Position numbers and translations under genes: made by a program | Source of the DNA: Cladorhizidae sp. MBARI D1340-BT2 | Taxonomy: Eukaryota; Porifera; Demospongiae; Poecilosclerida; Cladorhizidae | Direction: 5' to 3' | NCBI GenBank assembly: GCA_028752905.1 | Contig: JAQNBH010000009.1 | Coordinates: forward strand, 31,291,442-31,355,441 | DNA: 64,000 bases | Notes under the pieces: generated by a model | Databases searched by the model: none | The model's input: the letters and a program-made list of their open reading frames with translations, nothing else | Told to the model about the DNA's origin: nothing | Shown: piece after piece, positions 1-11,964 of the stretch | How positions within the stretch are numbered: the first letter of the stretch is position 1 | Layout of the letters: every line of letters starts with the position of its first letter

Positions 1-1257
1 GGTAACCGCAAGAAGGGGGGGGAAAGGGGGGAAATACATGTGGGTCACTCTCCCCCCAAAAATGCAACTGTCCCTCCTTCAACACATATTGCCAGGAATT
101 TTGAAAATCTATTTTGTTCTGATTTTGCGGCGAACATAACTTTGCCACACTTGACTCAATTTCAATATTTGAGGATTCATTTGAGAGCTCTTTTAGTGAT
201 CTGTGATATAACGGTTTGATTTTTTTTTATTACTTGAAGCATTGCCGAGTTATGGTTATTAGAAGAGGTGACTGTCACAGATTTTGCGTTTATTTTGTGT
301 GGTTGGAAATGAAATGCCTTGGAACTAATGAACAGGAGATGTGTTGAAAAATATGCCTCCGTTATATCACAGCTAAATGTCTTGGTAAGCTACAAACCAA
401 ATTTGGGCATCTGTAGACCAGGCACTTTGGAAATATCCTCCCCGCAGTTTGGGGGGTGCAATTTTTGGAGTGACCCTTGCCTTTTTGGATGTATCTTCTA
501 AGAAAATGCCTATAGAGACATTTCACATGTCATCTTAAAGCACACAGAATGAGCAACAAGTTGGTATCAAAAGTATCTTCAAGGGAGGGAAAGTTATGAT
601 GGCTACAAAAATGCGTTCAAATTTTGGTGGTTTCAGGTGTAGTCCCCCCTTGGGGGGGCAGTTAAATGGGGACTTTCCCTATAGAAAATTTAGGCCATAC
701 CATATATTGTTTATTGAAATTCCTGGTGGTGTGGTCATTTCACAAGTTCCCTCAAGGGCCGAGTGAAAGATGGCAGGGTTTGTGTTTTAATGCAGTTTTA
801 CAGACATCCTCTGTTGAGAGTGGCAACTAGTGATTGCCTTTGACTAGGTTGATCTTGCTCAAGCTTGTGCCTCCCTCCAAATTGGTGGTGAATTCTTGAA
901 TGTGTGGAACAGTTAATTGTTATTTCTGGTGAGGACATTAACCCTTTCACCGCCAACTTTAGCCCAACACCTTTTCCCCCCCATATTTTTGAATTTCATA
1001 ACTTTTTTTTATAACTATTAAATTTTGAAACAAAGCATATCATTCGATTGCAAATTGAAAGAGCTATAACTTGGTTTATCATGTAGCTATCTACTCCACT
1101 CATAGAGAATAGTACAAATAGAACTACTGTGATATTTTACCATATCGCGTACTTGTTATTACCTACTTGTTATTACCTACTTGTTATTACCTACCCGATA
1201 TGCGCATGCTCAGTAAAGGTTTGCGCATCCTCAGTCCCATGATAAATACATTATTAA

Positions 1258-1365
1258 ATTGATACAGTGAAATATCACTCGTCTGATTGGCCGGTATTTT
1301 CACTCGTGCCTGCGGCACTCGTGGAAATACTAGCCACAGACTCGTGATATTTCCCCGTATCAATG
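1258..1365. repeat. Short inverted-repeat element (MITE-like)
   Basis: Imperfect inverted arms (left ATTGATACAGTGAAATATCA; right, reverse complemented, ATTGATACGGGGAAATATCA) enclose about 60 bp containing CTGATTGGCCGGTATTTTCA. The shape fits a MITE or a palindromic repeat. No target-site duplication is clear and no coding sequence is inside. Confidence 0.4.
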
Positions 1366-3807
1366 TAATAACGTATATATATGAATCAGCTCTATTGAAG
1401 CAGGCAAACAAAAGTTACGCATCTCTATGTCTACAACAATAAAATTAAAATAAAAAAAGTCACTAACAACAGAGCTCCATCCAGGAGCGACTTTTTTCTC
1501 TACTCCGTAGGATTTTGATTGATAGCGAGTCTGCAGTAGATGGCTTTCCACCGAAGAAGAGCCTCCAGAAGCTATCGGGACGGTCACAGTGAAGTCAAGT
1601 CATCATTGTCAAAAATATATATTGCCGTGACCAGTTTGGAACACGTGCTACCTGGAATTTTTCTTTGGTTGTATTTTTAATGTTTAGAGCTATCTTTCGC
1701 ACACCCCCTGGTAAAAAAAATTAAATCTGTAGCTCATTCGCGTAATTTTTAATTAATTTGTACGCAAGCGATGTCGAGTTCGCGCCTGTAGGCGGTTAAG
1801 TGTTCGGAAGTCATCACATGATCACTAACTCCCATTTGGTTTTGGGCTGCGGTATAGGGGTTGTAAGCCAGTGAATGGATGAGTGTTGAATGATCCTGGA
1901 CTCCTCCATTGCAGTAAAATTGATCTTTGAGAGTGTCAACTTATCTGCTTCCTGGAGGTGTGATGTGGTGTTCTATCCCATGGGAGGCTTTTGGAGAGCA
2001 AAAGTTGGAGTGATAATTATGGGTAGGGTGATCCTCTACTTATTGGCCAGCCCTCAGCCAAGCATGCGATGTGATGGTGAAGTCATCGAGCAGGGAAGTC
2101 GTGGAAGTCCCAGGTGCTTGTCAGAAAAACCAGTCTAACGAGCACATTAGCCGTATCGCCCAGTATGAAGACCCATGAGGTTCATCGAAGACCCATGATA
2201 GAAGACCCATGATAGATGTTGGTGAAATGCTGGTTGTAGCCCCACAATACCAGGTGGTTCCTACTAGAGTAATTGAATTGTCAATAATATAGAGGAGGGA
2301 TGGATAGTGGGAGTACTCCAACCACTATTTGTGGTCATTGCTAGTTGAAGAGCAGAGTTTTTAGAAGTTCAAATGTTGAATGTGCTGACTGTAGGTGCCA
2401 CGTTGGTGGGCCATATGTCAACTTGAAGGCAGAATTGTGGTTCCGGGCGTTTGATTCCAACTTGTCGTGCAGCAAATATCACAATCACTAATGCAACCTC
2501 GTGGTAACAAGAGCTTACTTTGTGTGTATGTACATTATATCAACAAACAAACAAACCAATAAGGCCAGATAACTTACTATTTGATATACTTTACTTCGTC
2601 ATTACTGGGGAATGTTAGTGTTTGTAGTATGATACTTTTCAAAGCATGCTCCAACACACATACTCCAACACACATACTCCTTGCACTTAGAGGGCGGTTT
2701 AGCCAAAAAAACGTCTGTTGACTTTGACTGCCCATAACTTTTTTTATAGTTGGTTTGTGTAGATAATGTTATGCTCAAATTGTTGCTTGTTCTATGTGCT
2801 TTCCAATGATATATAAAATATCTCTAGAGGCATGTTTTGTCATGCAGAAACATCCAAGGCAGGACCCTCCTCTTGGCAGACCCCCACTACTCATTTTAAA
2901 ACATCAAAAGCTGTAAATTGGTTTGTAGCTTGTCAAAGCTAACAGCTGTGATATGAGTGAAACCACATTGCAATAACTAAAGTGGTTGTTGAATGGCAAC
3001 ATGATTACGTGCTAAAAATCTGTGTTTTCCATTCAGCCTTGACCCTACTGCTTCCATGTCTCTCCCTCGACTGTTTCCACGTCTTTTCCCTCGGCCTCAT
3101 CTATGTTCTCCCTTTTAACTTGCTGGAGCCACTTCCTCAGCTTCACTGTTTGAGGTCAGGCAATCGTAGATGTGTGTAAAAGTTGGTTCACAGTAGCTCA
3201 TGCATAATAGGTTTTTCATGGTAGCTTCCACTTTGTTCAAGGCAGAATTAGGACAATGTAGGAGTCTTCTGCAGCTGGAATAATGTTATACATTCTTCTC
3301 AAGTCGGTATCCAGGTAAAGTAGGGAGTCTCTCAGCTGGGACCAGCTCTTGATGCTTTTAGGCTCCAACTAGCGTAGCTTCCACTCTACTGTTGTGGAGA
3401 GTAAGCTCATCACTTGCTTCCTCAAAAATTCTAAACTAGCATCAGAGAGTGCCTTCCCAGCACACACAAAAATGTTTAGAAATCAGAATAAATATGGCAA
3501 GTCATTCTTACGTGACAATGGAAGACATAGCTACTAATGTTTGTGCTGGGGGGGGGCACTCTCTGGTGCTAGTTTAGAATTTTTGACAACCTTAAAGGCT
3601 ACTGAAAAGGCATTGAGGTCCAAATAAAGCACATCCTGTCTAATGACATGGCAACACCTGGGGCTTCGAGAACTAATGAAGTAAACCCACAGGTATTTTG
3701 TGGTCATATTGACCCACCTTAGTATTTAATGAATATATAATTTCTAATGCATTCGTTAGATCAGAGAGGACTTGCATATGGTGATAAACAAAAAGGTATG
3801 TCAGGAC

Positions 3808-4135
3808 AAGAGAAGAGAGATCAGGAAAGATGCAAAAGAAAAATGTTTGCTTTTCTAACCATATCCTAACATGAATGTCATTGTCATCAGAGAGGCTAAC
3901 CTATGACCACAGAAAAGAATAGATTGTCAACTTTAAAGTGAAAGTAATGGGGGGGAAACTGCATGGACCGAAGAGAAGAGAGATCAGGAAAGATGCAAAA
4001 GAAAAATGTTTGCTTTTCTAACCATATCCTAACATGAATGTCATTGTCATCAGAGAGGCTAACCTATGACCACAGAAAAGAATAGATTGTCAACTTTAAA
4101 GTGAAAGTAATGGGGGGGAAACTGCATGGACCGAA
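3808..4135. repeat. 163-bp perfect or near-perfect tandem duplication
   Basis: Two adjacent copies (3808-3970, 3971-4133) begin AAGAGAAGAGAGATCAGGAA and end near GGGGAAACTGCATGGACCGA. They are essentially identical, so the duplication is recent or an assembly echo. No coding content seen. Confidence 0.9.
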
Positions 4136-5255
4136 TATTTGAAGGAAAGCCATGGGAAGTAGCAAATAGCTCCTATTCCCCAAGAACCAGCCATATGCAG
4201 AGCATAATGGGCTTAGTCAGTTGCTAAGTACCACGTTGATGGTTGCAGCATTGGCCAAGGCTTCCTGCAGACATTTTACAATGATGTGCCCTGTTTTTGC
4301 ACACTTGTAGCTCAAAGTTTTCTTAAGCTTTGAGCAAGTGCCAATTTCTTTGCCTTTGTACTTCTCTTGAAATGGCCTTGAGCTTTTCGAGCATATCATG
4401 TACAGGGATATGTTCCAGGTGTTAAATGTTCATAGATGTGACTAAACAAGAATCGCAGAGGAAATATTCTTGTGTATGAATCCTATTTAGTGAAAGCCAT
4501 ACTTGCTCTGCCGCTCTTCATCCTATATTTATGGCGGACCGTATTCTAAACCTTGAATCTGTTCCATCAGAGCTGCCAGAACATCAAGAACTTAATATTT
4601 CATCAGAGCTGCCAGAACATTGAGAACTTTATTTTGTCGGCTATAAAGGACATACTCCCTGCTGCAAATTGTGTTTCCACTTGGAACCAATTTGTTCAGT
4701 TTTCCTGATGTCATAACCGCAGGTATTATGGACTTCTGATCTCTGTCTCTATGTGGTTGGTGCAACTTTTGCGTAAGAAGAATTGCTAAATGAATTATCG
4801 ACAAATGTGTCATAAAACTACATAATTTTGAAGTAAATGCACAATTGTGAACTGTCTTGGACTAAATAATGCCTTGAGGCATATGTATGCAGGTCGTTCT
4901 TCCCCCCCCCCCCCCCCCCCCCCCCCTCCAATCATTCTAACAAAGGGCTCTAGCTTCTATCTTTGTATTTATCTTCTTCTTTTTTCATTCCTCCTTTTTT
5001 TCCTTTTTTCTTTCTTTTTTGTACATATATTTTTTTATTACTACTGTGTTGCACTTTCCAATTAGGAGCTAGAACTGCAGAAAACTGCAGGTTTTGAGGC
5101 CCCCCCAACTTGGGCGTGCAGGTTTTGAGGCCCCAACTTGGCCTGCCTGTAACTTGGGCGTGCAGGTTTTGAGGCCCCCAACTTGGCCTGCCTGTAACTT
5201 GGGCATATATATATGCAACAGTTTTTAGTATCAAAAGAGAGCACACAGAGAGAGA

Positions 5256-6930
5256 GAGCTATCGTTTTAGCTGTATATCAAGTTATCGAGTGATTGAATG
5301 GTTCATTTGATTTCCACTGTAGTTGGTGTTCTTTTACGTTTTCTGTGTGTGAATCCCTACTTATTTTGTGCAGGCACTACAGAGTAAATCTTCATCTCTG
5401 TGGCCTAAGCCTCTCCCATGCAAAGGTAAGTCCAACTATTACACCTCCAGTATAGTCATCTTACTTTTGCATGTGCACTGTGCAGGCCAGCACTTTCCCA
5501 AGCAGCAGCTCCCATCAGCAAAGCAAAGTGAGGAGTACAATGAGGAGAGCTATGTTGTTCCTTCATTTCAGGAAGTTTTCAATGAAGCTTTTGCATCTGC
5601 AGAATCTGTGCTGGCTGCCCAAAAAGGTTTGGCGTTCATGTTCTCCATCATTTAATTATGTAATGATTTTATGTATATATATTCTTTTTATAGCTCCGGG
5701 AGGCAGGCCAGGGAGCAAGACAGCTAAAAAAGGGCGCAAGAAACTGGTTTTGTTCAGTACTGGTGGAAATCGAGGAACTTGCTGATATCAGACAAACTGT
5801 GTTTAGTAAATACATGTCAAGATTGCATATTTACGTATAGGATTATTAGCACCCATGAATATGAAAGAGGAATATGAAACTATTTTAGATATTTTTACTA
5901 TATATATACAATCAGACACATGCTTTATTTTATGTATCTATTATGTATGCACCAAGTCATATTTCAACTATTAAATGCTGGCAGAGATGTTCCTGGGAAA
6001 GGATTGCATACATCCACAACATTTTGATCATGAACCATTTCATAAAAGCCATATATACAAGAGTGGTTAAGGGTTTTTTTGGTAATAGAAGAGGGCTTTG
6101 CTAGCAAACTGCTCGATATGTGAACTTGACTGTTGCTAGTGTGGTTTGCATGTTGCGTAACTGGTGTGCAGAGGGCTGGCTGGATTAACTTGTTTAAATA
6201 AATGTTTGTTTTTTAAATAATACAATAGTTGGTGACGTGCCAGTGGGGAGCAGCACATCGCTGCACCCACTGACATGCCACACACACACAAACAAACACA
6301 ATAGCAAGAGATATAGGTACCAAAAAGTTTTAAGGGAGGAATTTTCAGCGGTAGAAAGACATGGCTCATGAAAAGGAGTTTAGCCAATTTCTGAAGGCTT
6401 AATGGAATCAACAATGGAACAATAAATTAAAGGGGGAAGCTATTATATTTTAGGCTTACAAGCTCTACCTAATATTTGTGGGTAAATAGCTTGACCCTCA
6501 TCACCAGTATGACTAGGTACATTATAACTACAAGTGCTCAATCCCAGATAGAGCAACTCTGCAAATGCTCAATCTCGGGGTAGAGCAACTCTGCAAGTGC
6601 TGTATCCTGGGATAGAGCAACATTGCAGTGCTCGATCCCAGGATAGAGGAACTCTGCAAGTGCTCGATCCTGGCTCTGCATTGCTCATAGAGCAAATCTT
6701 AGGTTTGCGCCCGCTCAATCCTGGGAATGTGCGCGCAATCCCGGAATCGCGCATGCATACCTGGAATCTGGGAATGAGCAGCTCAATCCTATATATATAT
6801 ATCTACATATCAAAATGCTATTGAAAGCTCCTTTCCAGAGTTACATCAATCTTCCCACCGACACCTTTACTGAAGAAGACGAAGAAGTTGAAGATGAGGT
6901 TCACTCGCATCCATACCATCGCCATAAACA
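5256..6930 (+). repeat. Segmental duplicate A: RNF10 3' end plus downstream DNA
   Basis: This block matches 21154-22320 at high identity with small indels, starting at TTTTAGCTGTATATCAAGTT and ending in the sequence before ATCTTCCCACCG...AAGATGAGG. It carries the last three RNF10 exons (separate entry), the 3' flank, and an interspersed GACGTGCCA...GGGGAGCAGC repeat. A region unique to this copy, 6535-6790, contains degenerate tandem repeats based on TAGAGCAACTCTGCAAGTGC. The shared segment ATAAAAGCCATA...GGTTTGTTGGTAA occurs a third time at 25.65-25.77 kb. Confidence 0.85.
5374..5785 (+). CDS. RNF10: RNF10 C-terminal exons, detached copy with intact frame
   Basis: Three exons, 5374-5425, 5486-5626 and 5694-5785 (TGA stop), have GT-AG borders and compatible phases (0 in, 1, 1). 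They encode a C-terminal tail like that of RING finger protein 10: the motif SSSLWPKPLPCKG corresponds to the vertebrate KADVWPKLTPKK segment, [19 protein letters not shown] to VPVPSFQNSFSQAIEAA, and [13 protein letters not shown] to the KKQKQKLLFST ending. No upstream RNF10 exon precedes it here, so it is a partial duplicate rather than a whole gene. This copy keeps the reading frame, whereas the copy attached to the RNF10 body at 21.27-21.69 kb has frameshifts. It could still be spliced to upstream exons outside the window. Homology is judged by eye from family knowledge. Confidence 0.75.
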
Positions 6931-7070
6931 GTAAGATTGGCACTAGAATTTTTTTTTAATCACTTATCCCCTTGTGTATTACACTTTACCAGTCAATGAG
7001 CATGCGCCTCTATTGAATAGAAGTAAGTACGCACGAGGCTAGTTACTGAGCGCTTGTCGGGGTCTCTAAA
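5786..7070. other. RNF10 3' flank and repeats, no gene
   Basis: Downstream flank of the detached RNF10 tail. It holds short AT-rich repeats, an AATAAA at about 6420, and degenerate tandem units of roughly 25-45 bp (6535-6720, theme TCGATCCTGGGATAGAGCAA). A purine-rich stretch at 6871-6900 matches the start of the remnant at 22.3 kb. No coding gene is supported. Confidence 0.6.
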
Positions 7071-7557
7071 ATGCCTCCAAAGAAGTATTATCAAGCCAGC
7101 AAAAGATCAGCTGCCAGAAGAGCAACCTTGGCAAAAACTTTGAAACGAATAGCTAAGGAACAAAGCTCTTCTTCAATGGTGAGTGCTTTGTTTCCATGTG
7201 AATGAATAGCTACGTAGCATTTAACCAGCTAGATGTGGCTAAAGTTTATGTGACTGCCTTTGCTTCAGCCAACTACCCCTGGAACTACTCAAACACCTAG
7301 CACATCAGAAGAAAATGTTCCAAGAGTGATGACTGCTACAAGAAAGCTTGCTTTGTCATCTTCCTCCACTCTAGCTACTACAAGAAAGCTTGCTTTGTCA
7401 TCTTCCTCCACTCTAGTTACTTCCACCTTTCCCAACCTCCCAGAAATAGAAAAGATTGCTGGTGAGGTAGGTGTTGGTTACAGGCCTATAAAATTAGAGT
7501 TATTATTGAGTTAGCTCAGTGCAAGGATTGCCAGTCCTCTTGCATCAATTCACATGT
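7071..7557 (+). pseudogene. Mutator-like transposase gene, N-terminal part (split by Merlin)
   Basis: Exon 1 (7071-7178) starts MPPKKYYQASKRSAARRATL and has a clean GT donor. Exon 2 begins at 7269 after TTCAG and encodes a Ser/Thr-rich linker with an in-frame 42-bp duplication (TRKLALSSSSTL twice, about 7341-7425). It ends with GYRPIKLELLL and, after a one-base frame slip, ELAQCKDCQSSCINSHV. That Cys-rich block resembles the zinc-binding N terminus of cnidarian and sponge Mutator-like (MULE) transposase proteins, whose next block appears at 13693-14010 after a 6.1-kb insertion. The frameshift and insertion make it a pseudogene. Family assignment rests mainly on the second block; an unrelated hypothetical gene is the alternative for exon 1. 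Confidence 0.5.
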
Positions 7558-7996
7558 AAGGCCAGTAAGCAAATAAATTAGTGGGAGTGTAATTAACTAA
7601 AAATAAATAAATAACTTAAAGCATAGCATGGCAACAACACAACCAGGTGTTAATGGAACCTAATTTAATGGCCCATCTATTTTATTCTTGCTATAATTCA
7701 ATTCTTATTTAATGGCCCATCTATTTTATAATTGTTATTCTTTCTATAAATCGATTCTTATTCCCATCCAATTCTTATTTTACACATACTTCATTATTAT
7801 ATCATTCATACAGGGTATTGCTGACTTATATTTAACATTATATTATTAAATGCAATGTGTTTTGACGTCCATGCTGCTCTCGCCACATGAATTCATCCAG
7901 GTAGCTTCCAGTCTGATGTGCATGGCATCCTTTCATCCTCTTCAGTTTGGTCTTTACCCTATTCCAATAAGACTCGATGTTTTGTGTATGGGTACC

Positions 7997-10836
7997 AGGG
8001 TTCTATCTACTGGGGGGGGGGGCGGGGGGGAAGCTTCTCCCCCAAAAGTTCCAGCTTCCCCCCAAAAATATTTTAGAGGAAATTAGTATCATTTGGCGAG
8101 CGAAGTGAGCTCACAGTACTGCCTGATCACATCACTTAGTGTGTGTCCCATCTTTCAAGGATATTTGGACATCAACATTTCACAACTGTCCAGGGATAGG
8201 CATAGCAGTATCGTTGGCATACAATATTTGCTTGCCTTCACATTGTAGGTCTGCGCTATATAGTAGATATTAGGTAGCAGCCTGCCTATAGCATGCAGGC
8301 CATTACATAAGGTGTTAGTGGTCACTCTGTGACCCCATCCTTATGAAAGGTCATCAACACCTCACTGGCCTCAGTCTCAAGATGATGATTTAGGATAAGG
8401 TCCTGATGGAGAAAGGGAAGAAGAGGAGTACAAGAAGTGTTTGATGACTGGATGCTGAGCCTAACCTGATGTTAGTGAATGAATGCCTTTTCATGGATAG
8501 AGGATATCAAGTGCTTTTCATTGTGAAATGTAGTGTGTGGGAAGCCCTAGCCCTAGCCTATGCAGTAGTATTCCAGCTGTTCTGCTGCCAGCAAGCTAAA
8601 CATGGATAAGTTTGTTACTAGAAAGAGAGCTAGTGAAGAGTCACCTCAACAACCACCTGGAAAGAAAGGAAAAATGAAGTCATATAAGGATAATTTGAGG
8701 TATGACCCTAAGTGGAAGGTGAACTATCCTTGGATAGAGTATGATCCGAAGAGTAAGGGCATGCTGTGTTCAGTTTGTAAGGTACATGGGAAGGTACCAG
8801 TGCAATCCAGAGGGGCATGGGTGAGCAGGTCTGTGAGCAACTGGGTTAAGGCAACATCTCTTTTATCTAAACATGACAAATCAGACTGGCATGTTGCAGC
8901 GATGGAAAATAGGGCTATTTCTCTCTCTCTCTCTGAACAAGGGACTGTAGTTGAACAAATAGTGGCAGCTAGTGAGGAAGAGAAGAAAGAAAACCGTGAA
9001 TTAATGAAAACACTTCTTCGATCTCTGTATTTCCTAGTTAAATTCCATATTCCACATACTACTACCTTCAACTCTCTTCTAACGTTGCAAATTGATAATG
9101 GGAATGTTAAGTTGCAAATGCACCGCAATATATGCCCGCAAAGTGCTACATATGAGTCTTACACGACAATAGTTGAGCTTCTCTCAAGTATTAGTGAGAT
9201 TATCAAGGAAAAACTCTTGGTTAGCTTGAAATCTAGTGCATATTACTCATTGATGGCAGACGAGTCTACAGACTCTGCATCGCAGGAAGAATTGTCTGTT
9301 TGTGCTCGATGGCTTCACGAAAATAAGGTAGTTGAACATTTCCTTGGAATCATCCATGTTAAAGAAACAAATGCTAAAGCCATTTCTAAATATCTTTCTG
9401 ATTTTCTTAACTCCCATGGTATCAGCTGTGAGAAGTTGCGTGGACTTGGCTTTGATGGTGCCAGCACTATGTCAGGCCATAAAACTGGTGTGCACGATTG
9501 AGGATGTTGGCACCTTCTGCTCTCTATATTCATTGCCGATGTCATAAGCTACAGCTCGCTTCCATTAATGCAGCTAATGAACACCAGGAAGTGAAAAGGG
9601 TATTGGGTACACTGTTGACCATCTGGAAATCGTTTCAAAAGAAAGCGGAAAAGCTGGTTGAAATTCAAGCTCTACTTGATTGTCCAGAAATAAAAATGCA
9701 GAAACCTAGTGACACCAGATGGCTTGCTCGCGAAAGGGCAATACAAGCAGTGCGTAGAAGTTTAGCAGCTTTAGTTGGTACATTTGAAGAAATCTATGAT
9801 AATACAGGGGATGCTGAAGCACATGGAATAGCAGTTCTGTTAACAAAATACAAGACTGTAGCTAGCATTTACATGCTGTCAGATGTCATGCACATTGTGG
9901 CCAAACTTCAGGGTAGTTTGCAAAGCAAACAAATTGATCTTGCTAAGTGTGCCAACGATGGTGAGTAATACAATAAAAAGGCTACAGGAACTGAAAGAAC
10001 ATCCAAACACCAGCACGTGGTTCAAAGATCATATGGAAGTTTTTTCTGATCCTGCACAGCTTGGAAAGAAAAATATTGTTGTAAGTGAAGAAGATAGGCC
10101 AAGTTTTTACAGAGAATTTACCGTCCATACATACAGAGTGTAGTTGATCACATCAATGTCAGAATGGGGTCAACTGATCTCATCTCTGCAATGTCTGTGT
10201 TTGATCCACAACATCTTCCTGACACTGAAGACAAACTTCCCAATTATGGCGTGGATAAAGTTTTGGAACTGACAAATTTCTATGGAGCTGTGCAGAAAGT
10301 GCAATATGATGGAGAGAAATGTATTTCACAGCCTGACCTTTTTGAATGGAAATTATTCAGGTGGCTCATATTTATGCAGTACAGGAGCAGTTCTATACAT
10401 CAAGTCCTGTCCAAGCTGATTAGCCATGGTGACATTGCAGATGCTTTCCTCAACTGTTGAACGTAGTTTCAGTAGTATGAAATTCATCAAGACGAGGCTT
10501 TGAAACCGAATGGGTGAGGACACACTCGAAAACACTATGCGCATCTGCATTGAAGGTCCTGATACTCTGTCTCATGACATTTTAGAAGATATAATTAATC
10601 ATTACAAGTCTGTTAAAACACGTAAAATTAATTTGTGAACTCATTGACCATCCTCTCATTTATACACTTTCTCAAAGAATATAATAACTATAGGTATGAT
10701 TTTGTGTACCCTACAATAATTTTTCTTCACATCGACTCCCCGCTGGAGAAAATTATAAATTGTTTGGGGGTGGGGGAAGCTTAGGTTACAGTAACACAAG
10801 CTTCCCCCCCAAACACTTTTTTCTAGATAGAACACT
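7997..10836 (+). mobile_element. hAT transposon nested in Merlin 1
   Basis: The ends are short inverted repeats (left AGGGTTCTATCTA, right TAGATAGAACACT), followed inward by a G-rich/C-rich pair sharing GGGGGGAAGCTT. A flanking duplication GGGTACC occurs at 7990-7996 and 10837-10843, consistent with the 8-bp target duplication of hAT elements (7 bp match). Removing it rejoins the two halves of the Merlin 1 transposase, which confirms the boundaries. It contains one degenerate transposase gene on the plus strand. Confidence 0.85.
8602..10637 (+). pseudogene. hAT transposase (ZNF862/ZMYM6-like), frameshifted
   Basis: An ATG at 8602 opens a 299-codon frame with a BED/TTF-type zinc finger (MLCSVCKVHG, then W, then KHDKSDWH) near residues 50-100. 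It continues into the hAT catalytic core with LMADESTD (first acidic residue, about residue 218) and LRGLGFDGASTMSGH. After a frameshift at about 9498 the core continues (CHKLQLASINAA, PSDTRWLARE) to 9968. Further frameshifts at about 9960, 10140 and 10440 lead to the C-terminal hATC dimerisation block (STVERSFSSMKFIKTRL, ending near 10637). At least four breaks make it non-functional. The domain order is complete, so this was an autonomous copy that decayed. Confidence 0.85.
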
Positions 10837-11715
10837 GGGTACCCGACCCAGGGTCTACAAAATGCAGGGAATGGTTTACAGTTTGGTGGCTAGAGACACC
10901 AGCAAGCGATCCAACTTGGCTATAAGCCCTCCACTGTCTGAGTAGATGACTGTGTTGAGTGCAACATGGGCTTGTATGATGGGCAATAGGGTGGCTGCAT
11001 CTCTTTTCGCCACTTCCTGCATGAAGCTCAAGGCTGGTGAGGTGTAGATGTCGATCATTCCGAACACCCAGACTTCTTGGGCTGGAGGTCTGCCTCTGTG
11101 GTGCTGTATGTTAGGTTAGGTAAAGTAAGATAATGGGATCCAGATAAGGTAAATAGGTTTCTATATCTGTCTATAAACCTTTGGTTTGTGTCGGAAAAGC
11201 GATTCATCTATTTGCACCACCCCTCCAAGCACAATTGGCACTTGCAATAGCTTAGTTGAACAAACTTCCCCAAACTTCCCACACCCCTCTTTGTGGACTG
11301 ATGCCAGCATCTCTGCTTGCCTCGCATACAGGATACTCCCGAGACCACAGATACATTATCAGGACCCACTGCTTGCACTTTAATCTATATAGAACCAAGA
11401 AACACAGCATATGCCAAGGGCATTGACAGTGGCTATATAATTGCTAACTTTGATTTCGGGGAAAAACTTCCTGCTCTTATACTGGTCCTGGTCGAACATG
11501 CCGGGCATCTCCACCAAAGCCATCTGAAATGTCTTCTCTTCTGACCTCCCTCATGGCAACCCTGGCAGTACACCTTTAACACCTTTAGACAAAAATGGTG
11601 TGTCAAGACTATAGCTAACATCATTACACCTACCAGCATACTTATTTTATGTATCAATATATTTAGCTACAGAATATAGACTATACTGTTAGCAACATAC
11701 TTTGAGCAATCAGCA

Positions 11716-11876
11716 GATGAACATAGGAGTCCTTTGGGATCAATTCCAATAGAAGCCCCCAAGGGTCGAAATAATCATGCACGTTTTTAATTACGCGAGC
11801 GGTACAAAAATGTGTCGAAGGGGGTTCTAAACAACTACTTTTGAGCGCCAAAAAAGGTGTCGGAGCGGTGTTGACG

Positions 11877-11910
<34 letters not shown>

Positions 11911-11926
11911 AGTGAAGAAATTCAAC

Positions 11927-11964
<38 letters not shown>

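Larger units (their letters stand above)
1..5254. other. Gene-poor stretch, no coding gene recognised
   Basis: Only short ORFs (up to about 98 codons) are present and none resembles a known family. Visible structure: a perfect 14-bp inverted repeat CTGTGATATAACGG (201-214) with its complement at 359-372; a possible MITE with imperfect ~25-bp inverted arms at 1258-1282 and 1341-1365; and a homopolymer C tract at 4902-4926 followed by a pyrimidine-rich tract to about 5035. Short imperfect repeats of a 'gcaggttttgaggcccc' phrase fill 5085-5215. The stretch at 2690-2960 resembles generic AT-rich interspersed repeat sequence. No RNF10 exons lie upstream of the 3'-end copy at 5.37 kb. Confidence 0.6.

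Noticed and set aside
1360..1587. 75-codon minus-strand ORF starting MTVPIASGGSSSVES
   Set aside because: Plausible-looking N terminus but no homologue recalled and no continuation by a clear splice donor.
4217..4399. Zinc-knuckle-like CAKTGHIIVKC on the minus strand
   Set aside because: Only half of a CCHC motif (first CxxC missing); no other retroelement domains nearby.
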